Positions 8,008 to 16,471 of a DNA stretch of 33,634 nucleotides are shown piece by piece; within the stretch, counting starts at the first letter, position 1, and every line of letters starts with the position of its first letter. The notes below the pieces were generated by a model. It was given only the letters and a program-made list of their open reading frames with translations, searched no databases and was not told the origin of the DNA. The stretch spans positions 1-33,634 of the forward strand of contig JAEZIF010000208.1 of NCBI GenBank assembly GCA_023416135.1, in the 5' to 3' direction. Origin of the DNA: Pseudomonadota bacterium. Its GTDB lineage: Bacteria > Pseudomonadota > Alphaproteobacteria > Reyranellales > Reyranellaceae. The translations under genes and the position numbers were made by a program.

Positions 8008-10677
8008 TTAGTTGATGGCAAAGAAAAACAACCGATCCTTGTCGAGGCTCGCTTTGACGCTTTCGATCGACTTGCCGTCGGCAAGTCGAGCGAGCACCTC
8101 TGCAGACAATTCGGGAAGCAGCGTGCGCGTCAGGATGTTCTCGACGTTGCGCGCGCCCGAGCTGCTTTCCGTGCAACGTGCCGCGATCGCCTCGACCAAC
8201 TCCGGCGTCCAGTCGAACGTCGCGCGATAGCTGTCGCGTACGCGCGCGCGGATGCGTTCGAGCTGCATCACGACGATCTGGTGGATGATTGCGTTGGGAA
8301 GGGGAAAATACGGCACGAGGGTTACGCGCCCGAGAAAGGCCGGCTTGAAGAACTTGGCCAGTTCGGGGCGCAGCGCATCGGCGAGACCCGCAGCGTCCGG
8401 CGCCGTTTCGGGATCGGCAAACAGCTTGTTGATCAGGTCCGTACCAGCGTTGCTGGTCATGATGATGACGGTGTTCTTGAAATCGATGTCGCGTCCTTCG
8501 CCGTCTTTCATGTTTCCCTTGTCGAAGACGGAATAGAACACGTCCTGAACGCCCGAATGGGCCTTCTCCATTTCGTCGAGAAGCACGACGCTGTAGGGCC
8601 GTCGCCGAACGGCTTCGGTGAGCACGCCGCCCTCGCCGTAGCCGACGTAGCCCGGCGGGCTTCCCATCAGCAGGCTGACTTTGTGCTCCTCCTTGAATTC
8701 CGCCATGTTGATGACGGTCGTATTCTGTTCGCCGCCGTAGAGCAGCTGCGCGAGCGTGAGGGCAGTCTCGGTCTTGCCGACGCCCGACGTGCCGACGAAC
8801 AGGAAGACGCCGACTGGCCGCCGCGGATCGGTCAATCCGGCTCGGCTGGTACGGATCGCTTGCGCGACGGCTTCCATCGCGTGGGTTTGCCCGACGACGC
8901 GCCGTTCCATCGCCTCGCGCAAATTGAGAACGGTACGGATCTCGTCGGTCTGCATGCGGCGCGCCGGAATGCCGGTCCACGCCTCGACGATGGCGGCGAT
9001 CGCCTGGCCGTCGACCACGGGAAAGATCAGCGGCTGCTCGCCCTGCAGCGCGCGCAGGCGCGCCGACAGGTCGGCCAACTCGGCTCGCTCCGCCTGGCCG
9101 TCGCTCTTGGCGGCGCCATCGCCGGCGCTGCTCGTGGTTGCCGTCGCAGCTTCGATCTTTGCGCGCACGGCGTCGATCTTGGCCACGAGATCGCGCTCGG
9201 CTTCCCAGCGCTCGTTCAGCTTGGCCAGCTCGTCGGTGATGCGCTGCCGCTCGGCCGTGAGCTCGTCACGCCGTGCGGCATGGTCGGCGCCCGCCGCCGT
9301 TTCGCGCTCGATGATCTTCAGCTCGGTGTCGATCAGCCCGAGCCGGCGCTGGCAATCGTCGATCGGCGCCGGTATGGCGTTCTGGCTCATCGCCACGCGC
9401 GCGCAGGCGGTGTCGATCAGGCTGACCGCCTTGTCCGGCAACTGCCGGGCCGGGATATATCGCGCCGAAAGGCGTACGGCGTCGCTCACGGCCTCGTCCA
9501 GGATGCGAACCTTGTGATGCAGCTCGAGCGTCGATACCAGCCCGCGAATCATGGCGACGGCGATCTTCTCGCTCGGCTCCTCGACCTTCACGGGCTGGAA
9601 GCGGCGGGTGAGGGCGGCATCCTTTTCGAAGTACTTCTTGTATTCGGCCCAGGTGGTCGCTGCGATCGTGCGCAGTTCGCCGCGTGCCAGTGCCGGCTTC
9701 AGGAGATTGGCCGCATCGTTCTGGCCGGCCTGCCCACCGGCGCCGATCAGCGTGTGGGCCTCGTCGATGAAAAGGATGATGGGCTTGGGACTGGACTTGG
9801 TCTCGTCGATCACCGACTTCAGGCGGTTCTCGAATTCACCCTTCACGCCCGCACCCGCCTGCAACAGGCCGAGATCGAGCGTGCGCAGGGTCACATTGCG
9901 CAGGGCCGGCGGGACATCGCCGGCAGCGATGCGCAATGCCAGGCCCTCGACCACGGCGGTCTTGCCGACGCCCGCTTCACCCGTGAGGATCGGATTGTTC
10001 TGGCGACGGCGGGTCAGGATGTCGACCATCTGACGGATCTCGAAGTCGCGGCCGAGGATCGGATCGATCTTGCCGGCCTTGGCCTGCCCCGTGAGGTCGA
10101 TCGTGAACTGGTCGAGGGCGCCCGAGCCGCCCGGCCGTGCCTCGCCCGACCCGGTGCCCGCCGCTTCCGAGCCAGCCGCCTGCGTCGTGGCCTGTGCCGT
10201 CTCGACCGTGTTGGCGCAAATCGTGAGATAGTCGGCCTTGAGCGTATCGGGCGCGATGGCGGCCAGAAGACCCGAGGATCCGATGGCGCGGCGCCCCAGC
10301 ATGTCGTCGGCCAGCAACGCCCAGATGAGATGGCCCGAGCGTACGCGGCTGGCGCCTTGCTCCACCGAGGCCAGCAGCCAGCCCTGTTTCACCATCTCGA
10401 CGATGTCGGGGGAGAGCGCGGGCGCACGGGCGTTGCCGGTCTTCATGCGGTCGAGCGACCTCGTGAGGTCGGCCAGCAGGCGGGCCGGGTCGATCTCCCA
10501 GCGCCGCAGGATCGCGGCAAGATCGGTGTCGGTTCGATCGAGCAGCCCGATCACGAAATGTTCGATCTCGACGTTGTAGTGGGTCCGAAGAGCCGTCGCG
10601 CCAGCGGCCGCTTCGAGCGCACGGCGGCACACGTCGTTCAGGCGTCCGATCAGCGGCTTCAGTTCTATTGGGCGCAC
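8008..10677 (-). CDS. clpV: T6SS sheath-recycling AAA+ ATPase ClpV (TssH)
   Basis: ClpV is the Clp/Hsp100 ATPase that unfolds contracted TssB/TssC sheath. The 889-residue product has an N-terminal Clp repeat domain (to about residue 160) and a first AAA module with Walker A GEAGVGKT (Lys239) and Walker B ILFIDEAHTLIGAG. A coiled-coil middle region follows near residues 430-540, then a second AAA module with GTSGVGKT (Lys635) and VVLLDEMEKAH, and a C-terminal small domain. The start is the GTG at 10677. An overlapping ATG at 10687 is out of frame, and a G-rich Shine-Dalgarno lies about 9 bases upstream. hcp follows 49 bases downstream. Upstream is a 280-base divergent gap shared with the kinase gene. 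Confidence 0.95.
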   Translation of the reverse strand: MRPIELKPLIGRLNDVCRRALEAAAGATALRTHYNVEIEHFVIGLLDRTDTDLAAILRRWEIDPARLLADLTRSLDRMKTGNARAPALSPDIVEMVKQGWLLASVEQGASRVRSGHLIWALLADDMLGRRAIGSSGLLAAIAPDTLKADYLTICANTVETAQATTQAAGSEAAGTGSGEARPGGSGALDQFTIDLTGQAKAGKIDPILGRDFEIRQMVDILTRRRQNNPILTGEAGVGKTAVVEGLALRIAAGDVPPALRNVTLRTLDLGLLQAGAGVKGEFENRLKSVIDETKSSPKPIILFIDEAHTLIGAGGQAGQNDAANLLKPALARGELRTIAATTWAEYKKYFEKDAALTRRFQPVKVEEPSEKIAVAMIRGLVSTLELHHKVRILDEAVSDAVRLSARYIPARQLPDKAVSLIDTACARVAMSQNAIPAPIDDCQRRLGLIDTELKIIERETAAGADHAARRDELTAERQRITDELAKLNERWEAERDLVAKIDAVRAKIEAATATTSSAGDGAAKSDGQAERAELADLSARLRALQGEQPLIFPVVDGQAIAAIVEAWTGIPARRMQTDEIRTVLNLREAMERRVVGQTHAMEAVAQAIRTSRAGLTDPRRPVGVFLFVGTSGVGKTETALTLAQLLYGGEQNTTVINMAEFKEEHKVSLLMGSPPGYVGYGEGGVLTEAVRRRPYSVVLLDEMEKAHSGVQDVFYSVFDKGNMKDGEGRDIDFKNTVIIMTSNAGTDLINKLFADPETAPDAAGLADALRPELAKFFKPAFLGRVTLVPYFPLPNAIIHQIVVMQLERIRARVRDSYRATFDWTPELVEAIAARCTESSSGARNVENILTRTLLPELSAEVLARLADGKSIESVKASLDKDRLFFFAIN

Positions 10678-10957
10678 GTGCTGTCATCCCCCCGGAGCGC
10701 CGTCCATCGAACGGCTACGCACTGAACTATCGCAACTATCATGCAACATCCGCCCGGTGGACAAGAGGATTCGGGTCTTTCGAGAGAGCGCCGGCAGAAT
10801 TGGCGTAGCACCGCCGTCATAACCGACGGCTGGCGGCGTGTACGTGAGATTCGCCACACGCGGGTGCGGTCGACGTCCCGTATCTTGAGGCTTTGAGAAA
10901 CCATGACATGCGCTAGAATTGCTTTTTGCAAACCTCGATGCCCGAGGGCAAACAAAT
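10678..10957. other. Divergent control region between clpV and the kinase gene
   Basis: This 280-base gap separates clpV (minus) from the kinase gene (plus) and should contain promoters for both. A TAGAAT element at 10914-10919 could be a -10 box for the kinase, but no -35 at proper spacing is convincing. A short TTGC-TTTTT-GCAA inverted repeat at about 10919-10931 follows it. No gene was recognised in the gap. Confidence 0.4.
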
Positions 10958-13255
10958 ATGTCGGCCGAGACCAAGGCAGACGCCAAGCCGGACGAAATGC
11001 GAGGCACGTTACCGGCCGGGACGCGGCTGCGTAACTATGAGCTGCTTTCGGTCCTGGGTCATGGCGGCTTTGGCATTACCTACTACGCAAGGGATACGAC
11101 GCTCGGTCGCGAAGTCGCGGTAAAGGAGTATCTGCCGACGACGTTGGCGCTGCGTGAGAACGGCACGACGGTCGTACCGCGATCTACCCAGTTTGCCGAA
11201 GACTTCATCTGGGGACGCGAGCGCTTCCTGGAGGAGGCCCGTATCCTCGCCACTCTCGAGGGCGCTCCCGCGGTCGTCCGGGTCTACGACTTCCTCGAAG
11301 CCAACGGCACGGCCTACATGATCATGGGCCTGGCGCGCGGCGATACCCTCGAGCAACGTCTGAAGCGAGACGGGAAGCTGTCGCCGACGATCGCCCAGCG
11401 CATGCTCGAAAGACTACTCGACGGGCTCGAGGCCGTCCACAAGACCGGCTTCCTGCATCGCGATGTCAAGCCTGCCAATGTCATCCTCGATGCCAACAAC
11501 AATCCGACGCTGATCGACTTCGGCGCATCGCGGTCGTCGATGGCCGATCGCACGGCGGCGATGACGGCAATCTTCACGCCGCGTTATGCGGCGGCCGAGC
11601 AGCTGACGTCGGACAGGCAAGGGCCGTGGACCGACATCTACGGCCTGTCGGCAACACTCTATCATGCGATCACCGGGAAGCCGCCGCCGAGTTCCCTGGA
11701 GCGCGCGCTCAACGATGCCTATGAGCCGCTGGCCAAGCTTTCTCCCGAAGGCTATCCGCCCAGCGTTCTCGAGGGCATCGATGTCGGCCTGACGGTGCGG
11801 GCCAAGGATCGCCCGCAATCGATCGCGGCGTGGCGCGGAATCCTTTCGGGCACGGTCGAGCAGCCCAGTGACGAGACCGTGTTCGAGCGGCCGAAGCCTC
11901 GTCCGACGCCAACGCCCGTGCCGGTATCTGTGCCCGTGCCCGTGCCCGTGCCCGTACCGCCGCCAAAGAACAGGCAACCGGCGGCAGCGACGGGCGCCGC
12001 CGCTTCTGCGACAGTGTCCTTGGTCGCACGTGTCGGATCGGTGTTCGCCCAGTCGTTTGCGTCGGCCACCACCGCGTTCGCCGGAATGAATCGCCTCATG
12101 CTCGCTGGCGGGGCAGTGGCTGCGGTCCTGGTCGGCGTGGCTGGCGGGTACGTGATCTTCCCGCCGAGGCAGGCGCCGGCGCCGGTCGAGGACGTCCTGA
12201 GTGATTCCGCCAGAGCGGAGGCCGAGGCGAAGCAGCACGCCGAGACGGAAGCCCGGCAGCGGGCGGAGGTTGAGGCGAAGCAAAAGGCCGAAGCCGAGGC
12301 CAGCCAGAAGGCCGAGGCTGAAGCGGCGCAGAAGGCGGCAGCGGAAGCCAGGCAAAGGGCCGAGGCTGACGCCAGGCAGAGGGCGGAAGCTGAGGCGAAG
12401 CGCAAGGCTGAGATCGAGGCCAAGCAGAAGGCCGATGCCGAAGCGAAACAGAAGGCCGAAGCGGAGGCAAAGCAGCGGACCGAAGCGGAAGCCAGGCAGA
12501 AAGCGGACACCGAGGCCAAGCTCAAGGCCGAAGCAGACGCCCGGCAGAAGGCAGAAGCCGAAGCCAGGCAAAGGGCCGAGGCCGAGGCGAAGCAGAAGGC
12601 GGATGCCGAAGCCAGGCAAAAGGCCGAAGCGGACGCCAGGCAGAGGGCCGAGGCTGAGGCCAGGCGCACGGCCGACGCAGAAGCCAAGCAACGGGCAGAG
12701 GCCGAAGCCAGGCAAAAGGCGGACGCTGAGGCCCAACAGAAGGCCGAAGCGGAAGCCAGGAGGAAGGCTGAGGCGGAGGCCAAGCAGAAGGCCGACGCCG
12801 ACGCGGCGGCGCAAAAGGCAGCGGAAGCCGCCGAGATGACCCTGAGACTGTCTCAGCTCGACCGCCAACGACTGCAAGTGGCATTGACGTCGCTCGGCTT
12901 CGACACGCAGGGCGCCGACGGGGTGTTTGGGCCGCGCTCCCGCGAAATGATCCTTGGCTGGCAGAAGGCCCGCAACCAGCCGGCAACCGGCTTCCTGACG
13001 GCCGCGCAGCAACGGGCGCTGCTCAGCGAGGCGGCACCAGCGCTAGCAAAGTACGACGACGATCTCAAGAAGGCCGAGGCGGCCGCGAAAGCTCGCGCTG
13101 CGACCGTACCTTCACCCTCGCCGTACCCGTCTCCTGCTCCGCCGCAGCCTCGCGCCAGCAGTTCGGGTGGTATCTCGTGCCAGGACTCGTCTGGCCGCCG
13201 CATGGACTTCCCGGGCGCCAGTTCCTGTCCTTGGGGGCTGACGCCCACGCGCTGA
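10958..13255 (+). CDS. Transmembrane Ser/Thr kinase with periplasmic octapeptide-repeat helix and peptidoglycan-binding domain (PpkA-like)
   Basis: The 765-residue product begins with a complete Hanks-type kinase: GHGGFG loop (residues 34-39), AVK Lys56, HRD at 167-169 with KPAN, and DFG at 187-189. A Val/Pro linker (about 325-340) and one membrane segment (about 381-400) follow. Residues 420-611 are 24 copies of an 8-residue Ala/Glu/Lys/Arg/Gln repeat. Residues 628-690 match a PG_binding_1 domain (LGFDTQGADGVFGPRSREMILGWQ). The kinase should face the cytoplasm and the repeat and binding domain the periplasm. The ATG at 10958 has GAGGGC upstream and is preferred over an in-frame TTG at 10919. 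The gene's position next to clpV suggests the T6SS regulator kinase PpkA, but the periplasmic part differs from the usual PpkA layout. Confidence 0.9.
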   Translation: MSAETKADAKPDEMRGTLPAGTRLRNYELLSVLGHGGFGITYYARDTTLGREVAVKEYLPTTLALRENGTTVVPRSTQFAEDFIWGRERFLEEARILATLEGAPAVVRVYDFLEANGTAYMIMGLARGDTLEQRLKRDGKLSPTIAQRMLERLLDGLEAVHKTGFLHRDVKPANVILDANNNPTLIDFGASRSSMADRTAAMTAIFTPRYAAAEQLTSDRQGPWTDIYGLSATLYHAITGKPPPSSLERALNDAYEPLAKLSPEGYPPSVLEGIDVGLTVRAKDRPQSIAAWRGILSGTVEQPSDETVFERPKPRPTPTPVPVSVPVPVPVPVPPPKNRQPAAATGAAASATVSLVARVGSVFAQSFASATTAFAGMNRLMLAGGAVAAVLVGVAGGYVIFPPRQAPAPVEDVLSDSARAEAEAKQHAETEARQRAEVEAKQKAEAEASQKAEAEAAQKAAAEARQRAEADARQRAEAEAKRKAEIEAKQKADAEAKQKAEAEAKQRTEAEARQKADTEAKLKAEADARQKAEAEARQRAEAEAKQKADAEARQKAEADARQRAEAEARRTADAEAKQRAEAEARQKADAEAQQKAEAEARRKAEAEAKQKADADAAAQKAAEAAEMTLRLSQLDRQRLQVALTSLGFDTQGADGVFGPRSREMILGWQKARNQPATGFLTAAQQRALLSEAAPALAKYDDDLKKAEAAAKARAATVPSPSPYPSPAPPQPRASSSGGISCQDSSGRRMDFPGASSCPWGLTPTR
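11930..11953 (+). repeat. Hexanucleotide GTGCCC repeat in the kinase linker
   Basis: Four perfect GTGCCC units, with degenerate copies on each side, encode an alternating Val-Pro stretch between the kinase domain and the membrane segment. The unit length keeps the frame, so slippage would change only linker length. Confidence 0.75.
12215..12790 (+). repeat. 24 tandem 24-bp units encoding an octapeptide helical repeat
   Basis: Twenty-four units of 24 bp encode variants of A-E-A-E-A-[KR]-Q-[KR]. The period is exactly 8 residues, not the 7 of a coiled coil. Acidic residues at positions 2 and 4 and basic residues at 6 and 8 allow i to i+4 salt bridges in every unit, as in charged single alpha-helices and the TolA stalk. 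Units are degenerate at the DNA level, so the array is old rather than freshly expanded. At 1.5 angstrom per residue, a fully helical 192 residues would span about 29 nm. Confidence 0.9.
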
Positions 13256-13332
13256 TCTCCGCGAGATTGCTGCAGCCTGGAATCTATGTGATTGTTTTTG
13301 CCGCTGCTGGCGCGGACGGGGAGCTTGCTTAC

Positions 13333-13905
13333 TTGAGGCGGAATCGATTCAAGGCGCTGGTGGTGTTGCTTGCATCCCTGGTCGTTGTCGGCGCCGCCAG
13401 ACCGGCCGTTGCCCAGGATGCCTGGGTCTTCGCCACTGAGATCCCCTGCGCCACAGCACCGGTCTACGGCGTGCCGTTCAATCGATGCTGGACTTCGAAT
13501 GTCCGAACGTTTCGCATCGGCACGGTACAGAGCTGGCGCCTCACCTATACCGATTCGAAAAGCGAGTTCGCGATCGGCCTCTACAGGCTGGTCCAGGCGC
13601 ATGGCGTGGGTGGGTTGAGCGCCGTCGCGAGTTCGGGTGCCGTGGATTGGCTGCGAACGGCGGATGCGCTCAAGAACGTCACCACGGGCGCGGGAGGCTG
13701 GTCCTACACCGGCAGCAGGGTCGGCGATCACTACGTCACCTTTCAGAAGCCCCAGCGCCAATGCATCGGCTTCGTGCGCAACGGTTCGGGCACGCCGGGG
13801 CAGCTGAACTGGATCCTGGGCGCCGCCTTCTGTCGCGAGACTTCGTCACCCATCCCGACGACCGAGGCCGAGTTCGTGGCTGACGCCGTCAAGGTCAGGG
13901 ACTGA
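13333..13905 (+). CDS. Exported four-cysteine protein of unknown function
   Basis: The frame is open from further upstream, but the best start is TTG at 13333, 9 bases after GGGGAG. From there the first residues form a signal peptide: a basic RRNRFK stretch, a hydrophobic ALVVLLASLVVVGAA core, and a likely cleavage after AVAQ. The mature part of about 160 residues has four cysteines (in IPC, NRC, QRQC and AFC), enough for two disulfides in the periplasm. Tryptophans and Gly-rich turns suggest a beta fold. I do not recognise a named family; some resemblance in size and layout to IalB-like exported proteins is not firm. It begins 77 bases after the kinase stop and may be cotranscribed with it. 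Confidence 0.75.
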   Translation: MRRNRFKALVVLLASLVVVGAARPAVAQDAWVFATEIPCATAPVYGVPFNRCWTSNVRTFRIGTVQSWRLTYTDSKSEFAIGLYRLVQAHGVGGLSAVASSGAVDWLRTADALKNVTTGAGGWSYTGSRVGDHYVTFQKPQRQCIGFVRNGSGTPGQLNWILGAAFCRETSSPIPTTEAEFVADAVKVRD

Positions 13906-13928
13906 GGGACCAGCCGTCGCTCAGTCCC
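13898..13928. terminator. Hairpin at the convergent ends of the exported-protein and ompA-like genes
   Basis: A perfect 9-bp stem (GGGACTGAG / CTCAGTCCC) encloses a 13-base loop and includes the TGA stop of the exported-protein gene. It lies 8 bases from the end of the convergent OmpA gene. No T-run follows on either strand, so it is a terminator candidate only. Confidence 0.45.
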
Positions 13929-13936
13929 ATTCCCGC

Positions 13937-14911
13937 CTATTCGACCACGATCTCGACACGGCGATTCTGCGGCTCGCGCACGCCGTCGGCGGTCTGCACC
14001 AGCAGGCCCTGCTCGCCGCGGCCGATCACGGTGATCGCCGCAGCCGGCACGCCCTCGCGGACCAGCGCATTCTTGACCGCGTTCGCCCGCCGCAGCGACA
14101 GCGCCATGTTGTAGGCCTCGGGGCCTGACGTATCGGTGTGGCCGGTCGCGCGGATGCGGGCGCTGCCCTTGCTCTTGAAGGCGGCGGCGGCCTGGTTGAT
14201 GACGTTCAATGAAGCCTGCGACAGGACCGAGCTGTCCCAGTCGAAGAACACCATGAAGGAGGGGGGCGCGGCGGGGGCCGGAGCCGGCGGTGGCGCAGCC
14301 GCCATGGGCGGCGCGAACTTGTACTGCCCGTAGACCATCGCCACGATGTTGGAGTTGTTCACGCCGACGTTGACGCCGTTGATGACCACGTTGGCGTTCG
14401 TGGTTCCGACATAGCGGCCCTCGAGGGCGACGCGCCACTGGCTGTCGATGTTGTAGCCCACGCCGAGGATACCCTCGTACGCGAAGACCGTATTCTGCAG
14501 GAAGGTGTTACCGTCGACGAATGCGATACCGGCGCCACCGCCGATGTAGGGCGTGATGGTCGACGCCGGAAAGAAGTCGTAGAGCACCTTGCCCATGATG
14601 TGCAGCTGGTGGGCATTGCCACTGAAGTTCGATTGCGCGGGTGTGCTGGCAAGATTGGCAGTTAAGGGAACGAAGCCGAAGCCGACCTCGAGCTCGACCC
14701 GCGGACCGACGAAGTCGTAGCCGGCGACGATGTCCGCCAACAAACCTGTCGTACTACTGAAAGAACCACCAACCGATGTCGTGCTGCTGAGGTACCAGGC
14801 GCCGCCGACGCCCGCGCCAATGTAGAAACCAGGCAGCGGCGCAAATTCCTGTGCTTGAGCCATCCAAGGCATGGCCACCAGGGCGCCCGCAACGAACAAA
14901 GACCTCTTCAT
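13937..14911 (-). CDS. OmpA-family outer-membrane protein
   Basis: The 324-residue product has a signal peptide (MKRSLFVAGALVAMPWMAQAQ) and then an outer-membrane beta-barrel domain of about 180 residues (FYIGAGVGGAWYLSS, GYDFVGPRVELEVGFGF, TPYIGGGAGIAFVDG, GVGYNIDSQWRVALEGRYVG). A Pro/Ala linker leads to a C-terminal OmpA domain with the peptidoglycan-binding signature GHTDTSGPEAYNMALSLRRANAVKNAL and NRRVEIVV. The frame is open up to 15277, but the ATG at 14911 has GGGAGA upstream and begins the signal peptide, so it is the real start. It anchors the outer membrane to peptidoglycan. It converges on the exported four-cysteine gene. Confidence 0.92.
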   Translation of the reverse strand: MKRSLFVAGALVAMPWMAQAQEFAPLPGFYIGAGVGGAWYLSSTTSVGGSFSSTTGLLADIVAGYDFVGPRVELEVGFGFVPLTANLASTPAQSNFSGNAHQLHIMGKVLYDFFPASTITPYIGGGAGIAFVDGNTFLQNTVFAYEGILGVGYNIDSQWRVALEGRYVGTTNANVVINGVNVGVNNSNIVAMVYGQYKFAPPMAAAPPPAPAPAAPPSFMVFFDWDSSVLSQASLNVINQAAAAFKSKGSARIRATGHTDTSGPEAYNMALSLRRANAVKNALVREGVPAAAITVIGRGEQGLLVQTADGVREPQNRRVEIVVE

Positions 14912-15164
14912 CGCATATCTCCCATTCATTGGTGAAAACATTTTACACGGTACACGAGAAAAGCGCTTCACACGAATAAGTTGTTCCGGACGAGCATCAT
15001 TCGATTTGTCGGTCGGCTCGGGAACGCACCCTCTGCCGTTCCGCACGGCCGCCGGAGATTCACGCTTGAGCGTTGAGTTTCCAAAAGTCGAAAGGTTATG
15101 TACCTCACTGCTTCTGTGGGTTCCTGTGGTCAGGGAGGCCGGGCCAGAGGCGCCACTGGCGTGT
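14912..15164. other. Divergent gap between the ompA-like and SGNH genes
   Basis: About 250 bases separate the two divergent genes. The 80 bases nearest the OmpA gene are less GC-rich and contain a TAAAAT hexamer on the minus strand about 40 bases before its ATG, a possible -10 box. A plus-strand frame is open across the gap but encodes nothing recognisable. Confidence 0.35.
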
Positions 15165-16456
15165 GTGGCAGGCAGCCCGAGACGCGCGCAGACGAATGAG
15201 AAGGCCAAGCGTCGCTTCTTCGGCGTGATTTCCACCGTCATTGGCATCGCCCTGTCGGTGGCGGCGATCAAAGGCATGGCGGTTCTCTGGATAATGGTGG
15301 AGGACGGCCGCTATGTGCCGGCTGCCGAGCTGTTCGAGCGTACTCAGAACACCTATGTGCGCGACCTGACGCGCGGTACGGACTGCCGATACGTCGACAC
15401 GCTCTATCCTCATCCCTATCTCGGTTCGTCCATCACGCCAACCGGCCGTGCGGGTGGAAGAGCGTCAACAATGTCGGCCTGTTCAACGACGACTACCCGT
15501 TGCTGAAGCGGCCTGACCGCTACACCATCCTGCTCACCGGCGGGTCCGTCGCCGGCCAGCTCGCCCAGATCGACCCCTGGCCGGCGCCTCGCTACCTCGA
15601 GGAAGAGCTGAACAATGAATACGAGAGCCCGAACGGCCAGCCGTTCTGGGTGCTGAACGGCGGCGACGGCGCGTGGAAGCAGCCGCAGCCCTTCATCCTG
15701 TTCGCCCTGAACGTCCAGGCGCTCGATGCAGTCATCACCTTGAGCGGCATGAACGACTACTACCTGTTCCGTCCGTGGGAGCGGGAGCGCCTGGAGTACC
15801 CGATAAGCAATTTCCTCGCGGTCAATCCGCTGGTCGCCGATGACAACTTCGGCGACGCCGCTATCGGTTGGGTGTTTGGCCGTCTCGCAGGCGGCGTCGC
15901 TGGCGATCCGATACTGGGGCAGTCGCATGCCGCCTATTTGCTGTTCCGCAGCCTCGCAGCGCTGGCCAAGGGCCGGAATGCTTTCCCGTCGAGCAAGCGC
16001 ACGACGCTCGAAAGCCTCTTCGCCCTGCCGGCCGACATCGCGGGCGACGGCGAGCGCGTCTTCGCCACCCAGCTCGAGCTCCTGCAAAAGTACAATCGTG
16101 CCACCGAGGCCCTGGCGCGCGACCATGGCATCAAGACAGCCTACTTCTTCCAGCCGGTGCCGGCCTTCGGCAAGACGCTGACGGCCGCGGAGCAGGCCGT
16201 CGTCGGCGATCTGTCCTACATCGGGCTCTATCGCCGGATGGTCGACAGGGTATTGCGCCAGCGCGACCTTGGCCTGCCGGTGTTCGATCTGGGTGACCTG
16301 TTCATCGACGTCGAGGAAGCGGTATATGCCGACGGGTTCCACCTTATCCGCTCGCCATTCGGTGAAAGCCTGGGCTATCGATCGATGGCGAGACGCGTCG
16401 CGGCCGATGTGGCGGCGGCGTGGGGCCTGAAACGCAAGCGTGACGTAACACGCTGA
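15165..16456 (+). pseudogene. Membrane-anchored SGNH/GDSL hydrolase-like gene, single-base frameshift
   Basis: Two overlapping frames make one protein. The first starts near GTG 15165, carries a membrane segment (FFGVISTVIGIALSVAAIKGMAVLWIM), and runs to TLYPHPYLG. At about 15424 the frame must shift by one base, after which FVHHANRPCGWKSVNNVGLFNDDYPLLKRPDRY continues into LTGGSVAGQ. Adding one T to the TT at GGTTCG restores a single frame of about 430 residues. SGNH blocks are visible: the serine in GGSVA, GMND in SGMNDYY, and DGFH near the C-terminus. The active site is expected outside the membrane, and the substrate is unknown. The gene ends 15 bases before the lyase gene, so it may head that operon. 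The defect may be a real mutation or a sequence error. The exact start is uncertain. Confidence 0.75.
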
Positions 16457-16471
16457 TTGGAGACTGACGGA

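Noticed and set aside
8002..10725. A 907-codon open frame on the plus strand, antisense to clpV
   Set aside because: It mirrors clpV almost exactly and is explained by codon bias of that gene on the other strand. Its translation is low-complexity and Arg/Gly/Leu-rich with no recognisable motif.
10885..10931. A sigma54 or standard sigma70 promoter for the kinase gene
   Set aside because: There is no GG-N10-GC pair, and candidate -35 boxes (TTGAGG, TTTGAG) are 23 or 15 bases from TAGAAT, outside good spacing.
12215..12790. Regular 24-bp repeats that might suggest a CRISPR array or a minisatellite
   Set aside because: There are no spacers, the units are degenerate at silent positions, and they encode a regular protein repeat in the kinase frame.
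14871..15164. Upstream extension of the SGNH frame into the OmpA signal-peptide region
   Set aside because: It overlaps the divergent OmpA gene and has no conserved sequence; the protein most likely begins near 15165, just before the membrane segment.
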